Assembly (NCBI RefSeq): GCF_000711195.1
Contig: NZ_JOMR01000001.1
Location: 868,001-932,000, forward strand
Reading direction: 5' to 3'
DNA: 64,000 bases
Source of the DNA: Thiomicrospira pelophila DSM 1534
GTDB taxonomy: Bacteria; Pseudomonadota; Gammaproteobacteria; Thiomicrospirales; Thiomicrospiraceae
The first letter of the stretch is position 1. Every line of letters begins with the position of its first letter. Positions 47,499 through 56,374 of this stretch are shown here, piece after piece. The translations under genes and the position numbers were made by a program. The notes beneath the pieces were generated by a model. It ran no database searches, had not been told where the DNA came from, and saw nothing but the letters and a program-made list of their open reading frames with translations.

Positions 47499-47515
47499 GC
47501 ACCAGGCCTGGTGCT
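47498..47515. repeat. CAGGCCTG-palindrome copy, next to btuB promoter, 18-bp perfect
   Basis: AGC-ACCAGGCCTGGT-GCT, 6 bp after the stop of the small gene at 47522 and touching the -35 of the btuB promoter. Confidence 0.92.
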
Positions 47516-47521
47516 CAGGCG

Positions 47522-47731
47522 TTATTGATCAGACTGGTCGCGGTTTTTAGCGGCGAGATGATTCGCCCATTTATAAGACAACCAAAAGGCCGGCGTGATA
47601 ATCGCAAACGTAAACGCAAAGCTGCTCAGAGCGGTTAACCAACCTTCACCTTGCCAAAGTACCACCGCACCCACGGCCAAACTTAACAGCAGGCCATTAC
47701 GTAATGCACGTTTGTTTGGGTTAAATAACAT
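47522..47731 (-). CDS. Small two-helix membrane protein, unrecognised
   Basis: 69 aa from ATG 47731 (MLFNPNKRALRNGLLLSL) with AAGGA upstream; an upstream in-frame start at 47773 would overlap the preceding gene. Two hydrophobic segments (LLLSLAVGAVVLW and SFAFTFAIITPAFWLSY) separated by QGEGWLTAL, then a polar tail. No family recognised. Lies 11 bp after the DUF1841 gene and may be co-transcribed with it. Confidence 0.65.
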   Translation of the reverse strand: MLFNPNKRALRNGLLLSLAVGAVVLWQGEGWLTALSSFAFTFAIITPAFWLSYKWANHLAAKNRDQSDQ

Positions 47732-47742
47732 GAGGTCGTTCC

Positions 47743-48174
47743 TTATTTTTGTTGAATTAATTGTTTTAAACAATCACCGTAAGCCTGCTCGTCAGGCGCT
47801 TGCTGATTCTTTTGGCTTTGCCATAACGCCTCTGCTAAACATTCCATCATCTCATGTTCGGCTTCTAACACGTTACCGTGCTTAAGTGTGAGCACGCGAT
47901 GCACCTGCGCAATGCCAGCCGGGCGATCCGTGGCAACTTGTTCACGAATACCCAAATGCATACCCATGTGCAAAAACGGATTGGTTTCGCCCATTTCCGG
48001 CAGGTATTCGTTTTTTAAATGTTGTTTGTTTTCGAGCATTTGATGATACTCGGGATGCTGATCAATCACCTGGGCAATTTGCTGTTCCAGCGCATCCAAG
48101 GGTTGATTGGCGCGCGCTTTTTGCCAAATATCCGCATAATGTTGGCGCAGTTTGTCGCGTTCGGATGTGAACAT
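47743..48174 (-). CDS. DUF1841 family protein
   Basis: 143 aa starting MFTSERDKLRQHYADIWQKA, with HPEYHQMLENK, NPFLHMGMHLGIREQVATDR and HEMMECLAEALW. The pattern and the location near nth both fit DUF1841, which accompanies nth in pseudomonads. Function unknown; the conserved His/Glu positions hint at metal binding, but that is a guess. Confidence 0.88.
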   Translation of the reverse strand: MFTSERDKLRQHYADIWQKARANQPLDALEQQIAQVIDQHPEYHQMLENKQHLKNEYLPEMGETNPFLHMGMHLGIREQVATDRPAGIAQVHRVLTLKHGNVLEAEHEMMECLAEALWQSQKNQQAPDEQAYGDCLKQLIQQK

Positions 48175-48206
48175 AAATAGCGTTTCCTTAGACTAAATTC
48201 AAAAGC

Positions 48207-48218
48207 ACCAGGCCTGGT
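48207..48218. repeat. CAGGCCTG-palindrome copy, intergenic
   Basis: ACCAGGCCTGGT in the 71-bp gap between the LysE-type gene and the DUF1841 gene; outer arms AGC/GAC only partly complementary. Confidence 0.9.
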
Positions 48219-48245
48219 GACCTTTGGCGATCGGGATGGGTCATT

Positions 48246-48860
48246 TTAAAAGGCAGACCAGGCAATGAGCAAGCCGAAAAAGATAAATATGCTGCCGCTG
48301 ACTCGGCCTAAACGCAAACGCCCAACATCAGAATGCAACCAGCGTTGTGCCCGATTCGCCAACAGCGCATAACCTAGGTGAACTAAAATCAACAAGCCGC
48401 CGTAACTTAACACAAACAGGTGCAAACTGAGGCCTAACTGTTGCGATTGCAACATAAACGGCGGAAAAACCGCCAGAAAAAACAAGATCAGTTTTGGGTT
48501 GGTAAATTGAATCAGCACGCCTTCTATAAAGCGTTGCAAGGGTTTGCCGCGGTGAGCTTGGTCAGTCTGAATATCCGCAATACCGCGTCGCCAAAGCTTC
48601 ATCCCAAGATAAATTAAATAAGCCGCGCCCAGCGCTTGCACCAACAGAAATGCCGTTTCTGACCCCGCGAGTAGCAAACCTAAACTGGTGACGGACAAAT
48701 AACCGACAATAATCGTGCCGATACTAATGCCTAAAATACCGTAAAACGCAGGACGAAAACCAAAACGCAACGCATTCGAAAGTGTCATTACCACACCCGG
48801 GCCGGGGCTGATAATCGCGGCAGCGGAAGCGGCTAGATATATTAGGTACAACGTTAACAT
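48246..48860 (-). CDS. LysE/RhtB family amino-acid exporter
   Basis: 204 aa with five or six hydrophobic helices. It has the family's N-terminal ISPGPGVVMTLSNALRFGFR (P-G-P motif), then ALGAAYLIYLGMKLWRRG and FTNPKLILFFLAVFPPFM. Substrate not predictable. Between nth and the DUF1841 gene. Confidence 0.88.
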   Translation of the reverse strand: MLTLYLIYLAASAAAIISPGPGVVMTLSNALRFGFRPAFYGILGISIGTIIVGYLSVTSLGLLLAGSETAFLLVQALGAAYLIYLGMKLWRRGIADIQTDQAHRGKPLQRFIEGVLIQFTNPKLILFFLAVFPPFMLQSQQLGLSLHLFVLSYGGLLILVHLGYALLANRAQRWLHSDVGRLRLGRVSGSIFIFFGLLIAWSAF

Positions 48861-48868
48861 AACGCACG

Positions 48869-48880
48869 ACCAGGCCTGGT
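48869..48880. repeat. CAGGCCTG-palindrome copy, intergenic
   Basis: ACCAGGCCTGGT in the 39-bp gap between nth and the LysE-type gene. Confidence 0.9.
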
Positions 48881-48899
48881 GGTTAACAAGGTTCGGGCG

Positions 48900-49541
48900 T
48901 TAATCAACATACTTGTCTTTGTCTTTAAACTCGCACAGATCAAAAATCACACAACTGCCGCAACGTGGTTTACGCGCCATGCAAGTGTAGCGACCATGCA
49001 AAATAAGCAAGTGATGGGCGTCCATTAAATGTTCTTTGGGTGTGAACTTGAGTAACTTCTGTTCAACTTCCAGCACGTTTTTACCGGGCGCGATTTTGGT
49101 GCGATTCGACACCCGAAAAATATGCGTATCCACCGCCATCGCAATTTGACCAAACGCGGTATTCAACACCACATTTGCGGTTTTGCGCCCCACGCCGGGC
49201 AGAGCTTCCAGCTCCTCACGCGTTTGCGGCACTTCACTGTTATGCAATTCAACTAACATCTTGCAGGCTTTAATCACGTTTTCCGCTTTAGAATTAAACA
49301 GCCCGATGGTTTTAATATAGTGTTTAAGCCCATCCACCCCCAACGCATAAATCGCCTCCGGCGTATTCGCCACCGGAAACAACTTCGCCGTCGCAATATT
49401 CACACCCTTATCCGTCGCCTGCGCCGACAAAATCACCGCAATCAGCAACTCAAACGGCGTCGAATAATTCAACTCCGTTTCCGGCTCCGGAATCGCTTCG
49501 GCTAAGCGGTCAAAAATCTGTTGGCGTTTGAGTTTATTCAT
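48900..49541 (-). CDS. nth: Endonuclease III Nth
   Basis: Base-excision DNA glycosylase/AP lyase for oxidised pyrimidines. Helix-hairpin-helix with the catalytic Lys (LPGVGRKTANVVLN), catalytic Asp in AMAVDTHIFRVSNR, and the C-terminal 4Fe-4S cluster CMARKPRCGSCVIFDLC. 213 aa. In many gammaproteobacteria nth directly follows rsxE; here an unrelated gene on the opposite strand lies between them. Confidence 0.97.
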   Translation of the reverse strand: MNKLKRQQIFDRLAEAIPEPETELNYSTPFELLIAVILSAQATDKGVNIATAKLFPVANTPEAIYALGVDGLKHYIKTIGLFNSKAENVIKACKMLVELHNSEVPQTREELEALPGVGRKTANVVLNTAFGQIAMAVDTHIFRVSNRTKIAPGKNVLEVEQKLLKFTPKEHLMDAHHLLILHGRYTCMARKPRCGSCVIFDLCEFKDKDKYVD

Positions 49542-49666
49542 TAGATGAGTCTTGAGGTCATGATTTAGGGTTAGTTATAAAACAGTCTTTGCTTGGTTTA
49601 TGTTACTTAGCTAGCAGCAAGGCCATACCACGCATAAACCGGCTGAAATAATAGCACAAACAAATG

Positions 49667-49684
49667 ACAACCAGGCCTGGTTGT
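49667..49684. repeat. CAGGCCTG-palindrome copy, intergenic, 18-bp perfect
   Basis: ACA-ACCAGGCCTGGT-TGT between nth and the orphan gene at 49770, close to the left boundary of the apparent insertion. Confidence 0.92.
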
Positions 49685-49769
49685 TTACTCTGGGATTTAA
49701 TACGCTGGTGTATAGCAAAGGATAGCGGGTTAAAGTAATATGCCAAAATGTTAACTCATTGACTGACAC

Positions 49770-50744
49770 ATGAGTGCTCATTTGAATGTGAAAAGCTACC
49801 AAAAGAAACAGGAAATGAATAGGAATACATACTCTATGGATAACTTTAAAAACACAATTATTCAGGAATGGTCTAAGTATGGATTTTCTGAATTTAAAGA
49901 AACTATATGGAGTTCGTCTTTACAACAAGCGGATTTGTCTAGAATTAGACGTTTTTTAAGCCAAAATCATATTAAGAATGTAGATGTTTCGATAGTAATT
50001 CCTCATAACAATGATACGCCCCGTATGAGGTGGACAAAATACTATGAGAGGTCAGGGCAATGTATATCGAAAATAAGGGAAGAGTTTATTCCTGAAAATA
50101 GTAATAATTTGAAACTAACTTTTTGTTACTGCAGCAAGGAGGAGGAGCAAAATAATGAAACTCAGTCAATTTACGTGGTGAATATACTTAGGCTTGTGTT
50201 TGGTGTTCCTGTTGCACGTGAACTTATTCTTATTAGACGTTTCTCTAATGATAGCAATGATCCTTCTTGTGAATCTGATAAAGATTTTGCATCAATGTTT
50301 GATACTCAATCATTGAATATGTTTAATGAACCTGCCATTGAAAAAGCTAAGATTATAGAAGTACCTGTGGAGTCAACGATTCTTCTCGATAAAGCATTTT
50401 CGCAAACTTATCCTGTTGAACGTTTTGTTCTAATGTGGCTGGCTTTTGAGGCTATAATCAGCGCCTTCCCCGGTGATGAAAGCAATGGCGATAAACGTAA
50501 AAAATTTTTTAGAGATGATTTAGGGTCTGATGCTATAAATAAGGAAGTTTATCGATTATTTAAGCTAAGGTGCGATCTTTTTAAAGAAGGAAAGGTTTCT
50601 GAATCTGCTATAGAAAAAGATTGCTGGTCTCTTTACGCCGTGATACAGCTTGCGATTATGAAAAACTGCGAACAGCGACAAGAATTGAAATCTGGATATG
50701 AAAAAGTTTTATCGTTAAATGCTTTAAATGTAGCGTTAAAGTGA
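49770..50744 (+). CDS. AT-rich orphan protein, possible degenerate HEPN-like C-terminus
   Basis: 324 aa at most. ATG 49770, 49815 and 49836 are all possible; only 49836 has AGGAA at normal spacing. The protein is hydrophilic, with no signal or membrane helix. The C-terminal third reads ERFVLMWLAFEAIIS, KKFFRDDLG, then RLFKLRCDLFKEGKV. That helical arrangement recalls Apea/HEPN-type domains, but the usual His of the R-x4-H motif is Lys, so the resemblance is weak. Base composition is clearly more AT-rich than its neighbours, and it breaks the rsxE-nth neighbourhood on the opposite strand. Probably horizontally acquired; function unknown. Confidence 0.75.
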   Translation: MSAHLNVKSYQKKQEMNRNTYSMDNFKNTIIQEWSKYGFSEFKETIWSSSLQQADLSRIRRFLSQNHIKNVDVSIVIPHNNDTPRMRWTKYYERSGQCISKIREEFIPENSNNLKLTFCYCSKEEEQNNETQSIYVVNILRLVFGVPVARELILIRRFSNDSNDPSCESDKDFASMFDTQSLNMFNEPAIEKAKIIEVPVESTILLDKAFSQTYPVERFVLMWLAFEAIISAFPGDESNGDKRKKFFRDDLGSDAINKEVYRLFKLRCDLFKEGKVSESAIEKDCWSLYAVIQLAIMKNCEQRQELKSGYEKVLSLNALNVALK

Positions 50745-50780
50745 AGTTTGCTTCCTAAATGAGTCTTACCCAAAACTATA

Positions 50781-51488
50781 TTAACTCGCACTTTGCACTT
50801 CAACCGGAATATTCACCAGGCCTGGTTTTTTGAGTTTTTGGTCGGCGTAATTTTTCAGCGCGATCAATAAGCCTAAGCCAATAAACGCACCTGGCGGTAA
50901 AATCGCGAGCAACACAGGGGTATAATCGCTACTTAAATGCAATGTCCAGTTGCGGGCGGTTTCGCCGAATAGCAACCAGGCCTGGTCGAATAGCGTGCCG
51001 TTGCCAATCAGCTCTCGCAGACTGCCCAAAATGACCAGTACAATCGTAAACCCAATCCCAATAAACAAAGCATCGACAATCGACTTATCCAACGAGTTTT
51101 TGGAGGCAAAGGATTCAGCGCGCGCTAAGATCGCGCAGTTGGTGACGATCAATGGAATAAAGATGCCCAAAATGCCGTGTAAGGTATAAAAGTAGGCGTG
51201 CATGAGCATGTCGATAATGGTGACCGCCGCTGCAATAATGGCAATAAAGACCGGGATGCGAATTTCAGACGGTACCCAGTGACGAATCAGCGAAACCAAA
51301 ATGTTCGAGGTCAGCAAAACGGCCATGGTCGCTAAACCTAAGCCTAAGCCATTCACACTGTTATTTGTCACCGCGAGTAATGGGCATAAGCCGAGTAGGG
51401 CGACCAAGGCCTGGTTGTTGTTCCAAAGACCTTTTTGCGCAATCTCTTGGTAGTCGCGCCAAGTTTGGTTAAAGGATGCTTTAGTCAT
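50781..51488 (-). CDS. rsxE: Electron transport complex subunit RsxE
   Basis: Membrane subunit of the Rsx/Rnf complex. Start ATG 51488 with GAGGAA upstream, inside the last codons of rsxG (8-bp overlap). Six hydrophobic helices with [37 protein letters not shown] and [17 protein letters not shown]. 235 aa. Two palindrome copies: one at the C-terminus (KKPGLVNI), one in a loop (DQAWLLFG). Confidence 0.94.
   Translation of the reverse strand: MTKASFNQTWRDYQEIAQKGLWNNNQALVALLGLCPLLAVTNNSVNGLGLGLATMAVLLTSNILVSLIRHWVPSEIRIPVFIAIIAAAVTIIDMLMHAYFYTLHGILGIFIPLIVTNCAILARAESFASKNSLDKSIVDALFIGIGFTIVLVILGSLRELIGNGTLFDQAWLLFGETARNWTLHLSSDYTPVLLAILPPGAFIGLGLLIALKNYADQKLKKPGLVNIPVEVQSAS
50815..50826. repeat. 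CAGGCCTG-palindrome copy 1 in rsxE
   Basis: ACCAGGCCTGGT near the rsxE 3' end, encoding KPGLV; close to the right boundary of the orphan-gene insertion. Confidence 0.9.
50975..50986. repeat. CAGGCCTG-palindrome copy 2 in rsxE
   Basis: ACCAGGCCTGGT encoding DQAWLL; 160 bp from copy 1. A near copy (one extra A) lies around 51409. Confidence 0.9.
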
Positions 51489-52101
51489 ACAGTTCCTCTT
51501 GGTGTCGATTGACATAGTCGAGTGTTAATTTGACCGCGCCCACGACTGCGCGTGGAGTGATGGTTGCGCCGGTAAATTGATCAAATTCGCCTCGGTCTCG
51601 TTTGACCGCCCAGCGATTCACATTGTCTTCAGTCAGTTCCTTGCCATTAAAACTTAAAATCCAATCGTCTTTGCGCAGTTCTATTTTATCGCCTAAGCCC
51701 GGCGTTTCTCGGTGGCTTACAACCCGGACACCGGCCACACGGCCATCTGCAAATACGCCGACAATAAGACGGATATTGCCGTTATAGCCATTGGGGGCGA
51801 CGGTTTCAACCACCAGGCCTGCTGGTTCACCATTTAGGCGCGCGCGATAAATCGTCATGGGTTCGGTTGAGCCCAGGTAGTCGGGTTCGGTCACGGTCTT
51901 GGTGTCTTCTAATAGATTGTTATCATACCGAGACGCCGGCATGACCTGATTAAGCAGTTGAATTAAAGAGGCTTGTTCGGCTTGTTCTATTTTAGGTTGA
52001 GTAAATGCATTGATAGCGATTAATAAGGCGACGCTAATCACCACAAATAGGCTAAGTAAGCCTGCGGCACGAAACATGGCTAGTTTAAGTTCTGGTTTCA
52101 T
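51481..52101 (-). CDS. rsxG: Electron transport complex subunit RsxG (FMN protein)
   Basis: 206 aa with one N-terminal membrane helix ([19 protein letters not shown]) and a periplasmic FMN-binding domain. The Thr that links FMN covalently is in [12 protein letters not shown]. Other conserved patterns: [16 protein letters not shown]. Overlaps rsxD by 4 bp. An incomplete palindrome (ACCAGGCCTGCT) lies near 51812. Confidence 0.95.
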   Translation of the reverse strand: MKPELKLAMFRAAGLLSLFVVISVALLIAINAFTQPKIEQAEQASLIQLLNQVMPASRYDNNLLEDTKTVTEPDYLGSTEPMTIYRARLNGEPAGLVVETVAPNGYNGNIRLIVGVFADGRVAGVRVVSHRETPGLGDKIELRKDDWILSFNGKELTEDNVNRWAVKRDRGEFDQFTGATITPRAVVGAVKLTLDYVNRHQEELYD

Positions 52102-53129
52102 CGAATATGCCCTACCACGCGAGGTTGAGTGTAGCGATCAATCATCGGCACGGCGATGTTCATTAATAAAATCGCAAACGCAATACCGTCGGGGAACGCA
52201 CCCCAGTTACGAATAACATACACCAAAATACCAATGCCTGCGGCATAAATTAAGCGCCCCATTGGGGTGGTGCTGGAGCTGACCGGATCGGTGATGATAA
52301 AGAACGCCGCCAACATGGTGCCACCAAATAAAAGGTGAAAGCTGATCGGTGCGTAAAGTGCGGGATTAATCATATGGAATAGCCAAGCCATGAAGGCTAA
52401 GGTGCCCAAAAACCCGACCGGAAATTGCCAGCGAATGGTGCGCGTGTAGAGTAACCATAAGCCGCCGATTAAAAAGGCGACATTAATCCAACCCCAAGCG
52501 GTGAGGTTTAACCAGCTGGATTCAAAGTAGGCCGCTTGTAGCATGTCTTGGCTGGACAGACCTTGCTGCAAACCAGTTTGTAAGGTACTGAGTGGGGTCG
52601 CGCCAGTAAAGCTGTCGATGGGCATATTGGGCATCACGCCAAACAGGATATGATTGAAGGAGTCCCAAAAGCTTAAGGTGTAACCCGCTAAATCTTTGGG
52701 CAAGGTCCATTGTGTCATTTCGGCTGGAAAGGAGATGAGCAAAAAGGCATAACCTAACATGGCCGGATTAAAAGGGTTGTAACCTAAACCACCGTATAAA
52801 TGTTTGCCGAAAACCAGTGCAAATGTGCAGCCGGTCACAATCACCCACCAAGGCGATTCGGGTGGAATACAGAACACCAGGCCTGTTACGGTAATGAGTG
52901 CGCTGAAATCAGTCATATTGGGCATAACCGGGCGGTCGCGCAGCTTGAGCATCACAAACTCGACCAATAGGGCAGTCGCTACCGCCAAAAACCATTGAAT
53001 AACGATGCCATAGCCAAACAGCAAAATATGCGCTAGCAACGCCGGAAAAGCGGCCAGCTGAACCTGTAACATGATTTTTTGCACCGAGCTGTTGTTGTGT
53101 GCAAATGGGGAACTGCTAAAGGTCGACAT
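52098..53129 (-). CDS. rsxD: Electron transport complex subunit RsxD (FMN protein)
   Basis: 343-aa integral membrane subunit. Covalent FMN Thr in SFTGATPLSTLQ; GLGYNPFNPAMLGYAFLLIS and SSTTPMGRLIYAAGIGILVYV are typical. ATG overlaps the rsxC stop by one base. A partial palindrome copy lies near 52875. Confidence 0.95.
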   Translation of the reverse strand: MSTFSSSPFAHNNSSVQKIMLQVQLAAFPALLAHILLFGYGIVIQWFLAVATALLVEFVMLKLRDRPVMPNMTDFSALITVTGLVFCIPPESPWWVIVTGCTFALVFGKHLYGGLGYNPFNPAMLGYAFLLISFPAEMTQWTLPKDLAGYTLSFWDSFNHILFGVMPNMPIDSFTGATPLSTLQTGLQQGLSSQDMLQAAYFESSWLNLTAWGWINVAFLIGGLWLLYTRTIRWQFPVGFLGTLAFMAWLFHMINPALYAPISFHLLFGGTMLAAFFIITDPVSSSTTPMGRLIYAAGIGILVYVIRNWGAFPDGIAFAILLMNIAVPMIDRYTQPRVVGHIR

Positions 53130-55126
53130 TATTGGCTTGTCTCCTGTTGGGCTTTACGCGCGGCGGCTTTTGCTTTGGCGGCTTCCATCGCGGCCTTGCG
53201 TTTGTCTGCCGCCGACATTTCTGACTTAGGGGATTCTGTGCCAGAGTCTTTGGTGTTGTTCGGTTCTTTTGGACTCGTCTTTTTAGCGGCGGCGCGGGCT
53301 TTAGCCGCTTCCATTGCGGCTTTGCGTTTGTCTTCCGCCGACATTTCTGGCTTAGGGGAGTTTGTGTCAGAGTCTTTGGTGTTGTTCGGTTCTTTTGGGC
53401 TCGTCTTTTTAGCGGCGGCGCGGGCTTTAGCCGCTTCCATCGCGGCTTTGCGTTTGTCTTCCGCCGACATTTCTGACTTAGAGGATTCTGTACTAGAATT
53501 TTTCGTGCTCTTCGAGTCTTCTGGGCTCGTCTTTTTAGCGGCGGTTTGGCGAGCTTTGGCCGCTTGAATGGCTTTTTCGCGCGCGCTCAATTTGGGCGCA
53601 TCGGCGGCTGGTTTTTCAGTTTTTGGGGCTTCATCGGCTTGTTTTTTTACCGCCGCTTTTTTGGCGGCAAGCTTGGCTTCGCGCTCTTTTTTGTCACGTT
53701 CTAAACGTGCTTCACGGGCATCAAATCGTTGTTTTGCAATTTCGGTTAATTTCGCTTGCTGCTTGATTTCTCTCACTTCAGCTTTGGCGTGACGATAATA
53801 TTGCACCAGCGGAATATGACTGGGGCAAACAAATGAGCAGCAACCGCATTCAATGCAGTCGAATAGGTTGAGCTGTTCGGTTTTATCGTATTCATGCGCA
53901 CGTGCATGCCAGTAAAGTTGTTGGGGTAGTAAGTTCACCGGACAGGCTTCGGCACATTCGCCACAACGAATACAGGCCATGGGTTCATCCGAAGTTTCGG
54001 GAGGGTTCGCTAGAATGCAGTTGGTGGTTTTGATCACAGGTACATCATTGTGCGCCACCGCAAAGCCCATCATTGGTCCACCCATTAAGAGCGGGTAATC
54101 TAGTTTCGGTTCGGGTTGGGCGAGTTCAACGAGTTCATTAAATGGCGTGCCAAGCAGAGCGTCGATATTAAACGGTTGTTTTAAACCCATGCCAGAGACG
54201 GTGACAAAGCGTGAAACTAACGGTTGACCGAGTTCGAGCGCTTGAGTAATCGCACGTAAGGTGGCGACGTTCATCATAACGACACCAATATCAATACTAT
54301 GAAGTTGGCTGGGAATTTCTAGCCCGACGAGTTCTTGGGTCAGTTGTTTTTGTCCACCCATCGGGTAAACCGTGGCGACTTCTTCCACTCGAATTCGAGT
54401 AGCTTCACTGGCTTGACGCATGGCCGAAATCGCTTGGGGTTTGTTGGTTTCAATGCCACAAATGACGTTTTCAACCTCAAATAGATCGGCCATAAATAGC
54501 GCGGCTCGTACGATTTCTGGCGCGTGCGTTTGCATTAACAAGTCATCACAGGTAATAAAAGGTTCGCACTCGGCACCATTGATAATTAAATGTTTAATTT
54601 TACCGGGTTGATCGGGAAGTTTGGCAAAGGTCGGAAAGCCCGCGCCGCCCATGCCGACAATACCGGCATTAAGCAGAAGTTGTTTAAACTCGGCAATATT
54701 TTTAGGTTTTTCAACGATGCCTAGCGCATTTTCTACAGCGTCTTGTTTCGCGTCTGGTTCAATCACAATACAGGGTTCGGCTAAACCGGAGGCATGCGGC
54801 AAAATGCGCTGTTCAATCGCGATAATTTTACCGGAAGCGGGGGCGTGAACCGGTGCACTCAAACCTTTGGCGGCTTGTGCAATCATTTGGAACTTTTTGA
54901 CCTGTTCACCGATCTCAACGCAGGGTAACGCGGCGCCGCCCATATGCTGTTGCAGAGGCAAAATGAGTTGTTTGGGCACATAGCCGCTTCGCAATGGTTG
55001 GCGTAAGGATAGGCTTTTGTTGTATTTAGGAAAGACACCGCCGTGAAAGTGATACAGCCAGCGTTTCGCCATAGGGTAAATCGGCGCAATTAAGTTTATG
55101 ATTTTTTGGCGTAAGCTCGGTTTCAT
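53129..55126 (-). CDS. rsxC: Electron transport complex subunit RsxC with C-terminal 42-residue repeats
   Basis: 665 aa. N-terminal RnfC barrel ([12 protein letters not shown]), a flavin/NAD-binding Complex I 51-kDa-like core ([43 protein letters not shown]), and two 4Fe-4S motifs ([29 protein letters not shown]). The tail (about 490-665) is Ala/Lys-rich and holds three near-identical 42-residue repeats ([20 protein letters not shown]...). Such tails vary in length across RsxC proteins. Overlaps rsxB by 4 bp. Confidence 0.95.
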   Translation of the reverse strand: MKPSLRQKIINLIAPIYPMAKRWLYHFHGGVFPKYNKSLSLRQPLRSGYVPKQLILPLQQHMGGAALPCVEIGEQVKKFQMIAQAAKGLSAPVHAPASGKIIAIEQRILPHASGLAEPCIVIEPDAKQDAVENALGIVEKPKNIAEFKQLLLNAGIVGMGGAGFPTFAKLPDQPGKIKHLIINGAECEPFITCDDLLMQTHAPEIVRAALFMADLFEVENVICGIETNKPQAISAMRQASEATRIRVEEVATVYPMGGQKQLTQELVGLEIPSQLHSIDIGVVMMNVATLRAITQALELGQPLVSRFVTVSGMGLKQPFNIDALLGTPFNELVELAQPEPKLDYPLLMGGPMMGFAVAHNDVPVIKTTNCILANPPETSDEPMACIRCGECAEACPVNLLPQQLYWHARAHEYDKTEQLNLFDCIECGCCSFVCPSHIPLVQYYRHAKAEVREIKQQAKLTEIAKQRFDAREARLERDKKEREAKLAAKKAAVKKQADEAPKTEKPAADAPKLSAREKAIQAAKARQTAAKKTSPEDSKSTKNSSTESSKSEMSAEDKRKAAMEAAKARAAAKKTSPKEPNNTKDSDTNSPKPEMSAEDKRKAAMEAAKARAAAKKTSPKEPNNTKDSGTESPKSEMSAADKRKAAMEAAKAKAAARKAQQETSQ
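53160..53545. repeat. 126-bp tandem repeat in the rsxC 3' end
   Basis: Three direct copies with a 126-bp period (equivalent positions 53181, 53307, 53433) encoding the 42-residue Ala/Lys units. Copies two and three are almost identical, which implies recent duplication or gene conversion. Confidence 0.88.
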
Positions 55127-55680
55127 TCGGTGCGCTCCGCCGCTACTTTAGGTTCTGGCCACTTCCAGTTTGTTAAGCTGGGTTTTTCCATCACCATATC
55201 AATGCAATCCACCGGGCAAACTGGCACACAAAGCTCGCAACCAGTGCATTCTTTTTCGATCACGGTGTGCATCATTTTGGTGGTGCCGACAATCGCATCC
55301 ACCGGGCAGGCTTTAATACAGAGCACGCAACCTATGCAAATGTCTTCATCAATCACGGCCACCATTTTAGGTTTGGGTTCGGTGGCTTCGGCTTCCATTG
55401 GTTTTGGTTCAACTTTTAAAATCTCGGCGATTTCGATCATAGTAGGTTCGCCACCCGGAATGCATAAGTTGACTTCGGCTTCGCCTTTGGCGAGGGCTTC
55501 GGCGTAAGGTCGGCAACCCGGATAGCCACATTGGCCGCACTGAGTTTGCGGCAGTTTTTGGTCAATGATATCGGCGAGTGGATCACCTTCGACCTTAAAG
55601 CGCACCGCGGCATAGCCGAGTAGTAAGCCAAAAACGAGGGCTAAGCCTAAAAAGATGAGAATTCCGGCGAGCATACTCAT
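55123..55680 (-). CDS. rsxB: Electron transport complex subunit RsxB (ferredoxin)
   Basis: 185 aa. Membrane helix ([20 protein letters not shown]), a 4Fe-4S domain ([18 protein letters not shown]... LCIPGG), then two ferredoxin clusters ([36 protein letters not shown]). Starts directly after the rsxA stop. Confidence 0.96.
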   Translation of the reverse strand: MSMLAGILIFLGLALVFGLLLGYAAVRFKVEGDPLADIIDQKLPQTQCGQCGYPGCRPYAEALAKGEAEVNLCIPGGEPTMIEIAEILKVEPKPMEAEATEPKPKMVAVIDEDICIGCVLCIKACPVDAIVGTTKMMHTVIEKECTGCELCVPVCPVDCIDMVMEKPSLTNWKWPEPKVAAERTE

Positions 55681-56256
55681 TTATACCAGCCCACCAAAGC
55701 CCATAAAGGCTAACGACATAAGTCCTGCCGTGATTAAGGCGATGGGCGCACCTTTAAATGGGGTCGGCACATCACCGGCATCGACCCGTTCACGAATCGA
55801 GGCAAATAAAACCATGACGAGCGTAAAGCCAACGGCCGCACCAAATCCATAAAAGGCGGATTCGATAAAGTTGTGATCTTCACCAATATTAAGTAAGGCT
55901 ACACCCAGTACGGCGCAGTTGGTGGTGATTAGGGGAAGGTAAATACCCAGTACTTGATAGAGTGCGGGGCTGGTTTTGTGAATGGCCATTTCAGTAAAAC
56001 CGACCACAGCGGCGATCGACAGAATAAAGCCGATGGTTTTAAGGTATTCCAATTCAAACGGGGCGAGCAGGTAGGTGTAAAGCAGATAACTCATGACCGA
56101 GGATAGCGTGAGCACAAACGTGGTGGCTAAGCCCATGCCAAGTGCGGCATCAAGTTTTTTGGACACACCCATGAATGGGCACAGGCCTAAAAATTTGACC
56201 AGCACAAAATTATTCACCAAAACGGTGCTAATTAAAATAATGACATAATCGGTCAT
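55681..56256 (-). CDS. rsxA: Electron transport complex subunit RsxA
   Basis: 191-aa membrane subunit, homologous to RsxE and Nqr[56 protein letters not shown]. First gene of rsxABCDGE. The operon is tightly packed throughout, with no gaps. Confidence 0.96.
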   Translation of the reverse strand: MTDYVIILISTVLVNNFVLVKFLGLCPFMGVSKKLDAALGMGLATTFVLTLSSVMSYLLYTYLLAPFELEYLKTIGFILSIAAVVGFTEMAIHKTSPALYQVLGIYLPLITTNCAVLGVALLNIGEDHNFIESAFYGFGAAVGFTLVMVLFASIRERVDAGDVPTPFKGAPIALITAGLMSLAFMGFGGLV

Positions 56257-56277
56257 AACGGCTCTTTTGAATTTGTT

Positions 56278-56371
56278 TTACCACCGAGCCGCGAAGCCAC
56301 AAAAGAGTGTAATCTTGTGTTTAACAACATTTACTAAAACTCTGTGTGTTTGTGCCTCAGTGGTTAATTAA
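56278..56371. repeat. Imperfect inverted repeat between metG and rsxA
   Basis: Left arm TTACCACCGAGCCGCGAAGC with CACAAAAGAGTG; right arm ACTCTGTGTGTTTGTGCCTC with AGTGGTTAA. The arms pair imperfectly around a 25-bp centre. The ACCAC-GAG...CACAGAG wording resembles a dispersed repeat type seen in many bacterial genomes (from memory). It could fold into a long hairpin between metG and rsxA. Confidence 0.6.
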
Positions 56372-56374
56372 AAA

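Noticed and set aside
53079-53567. 162-codon frame on + strand opposite rsxC
   Set aside because: It is the complement of the Ala/Lys repeat; its own repeated [11 protein letters not shown] pattern is a by-product of the tandem repeat.
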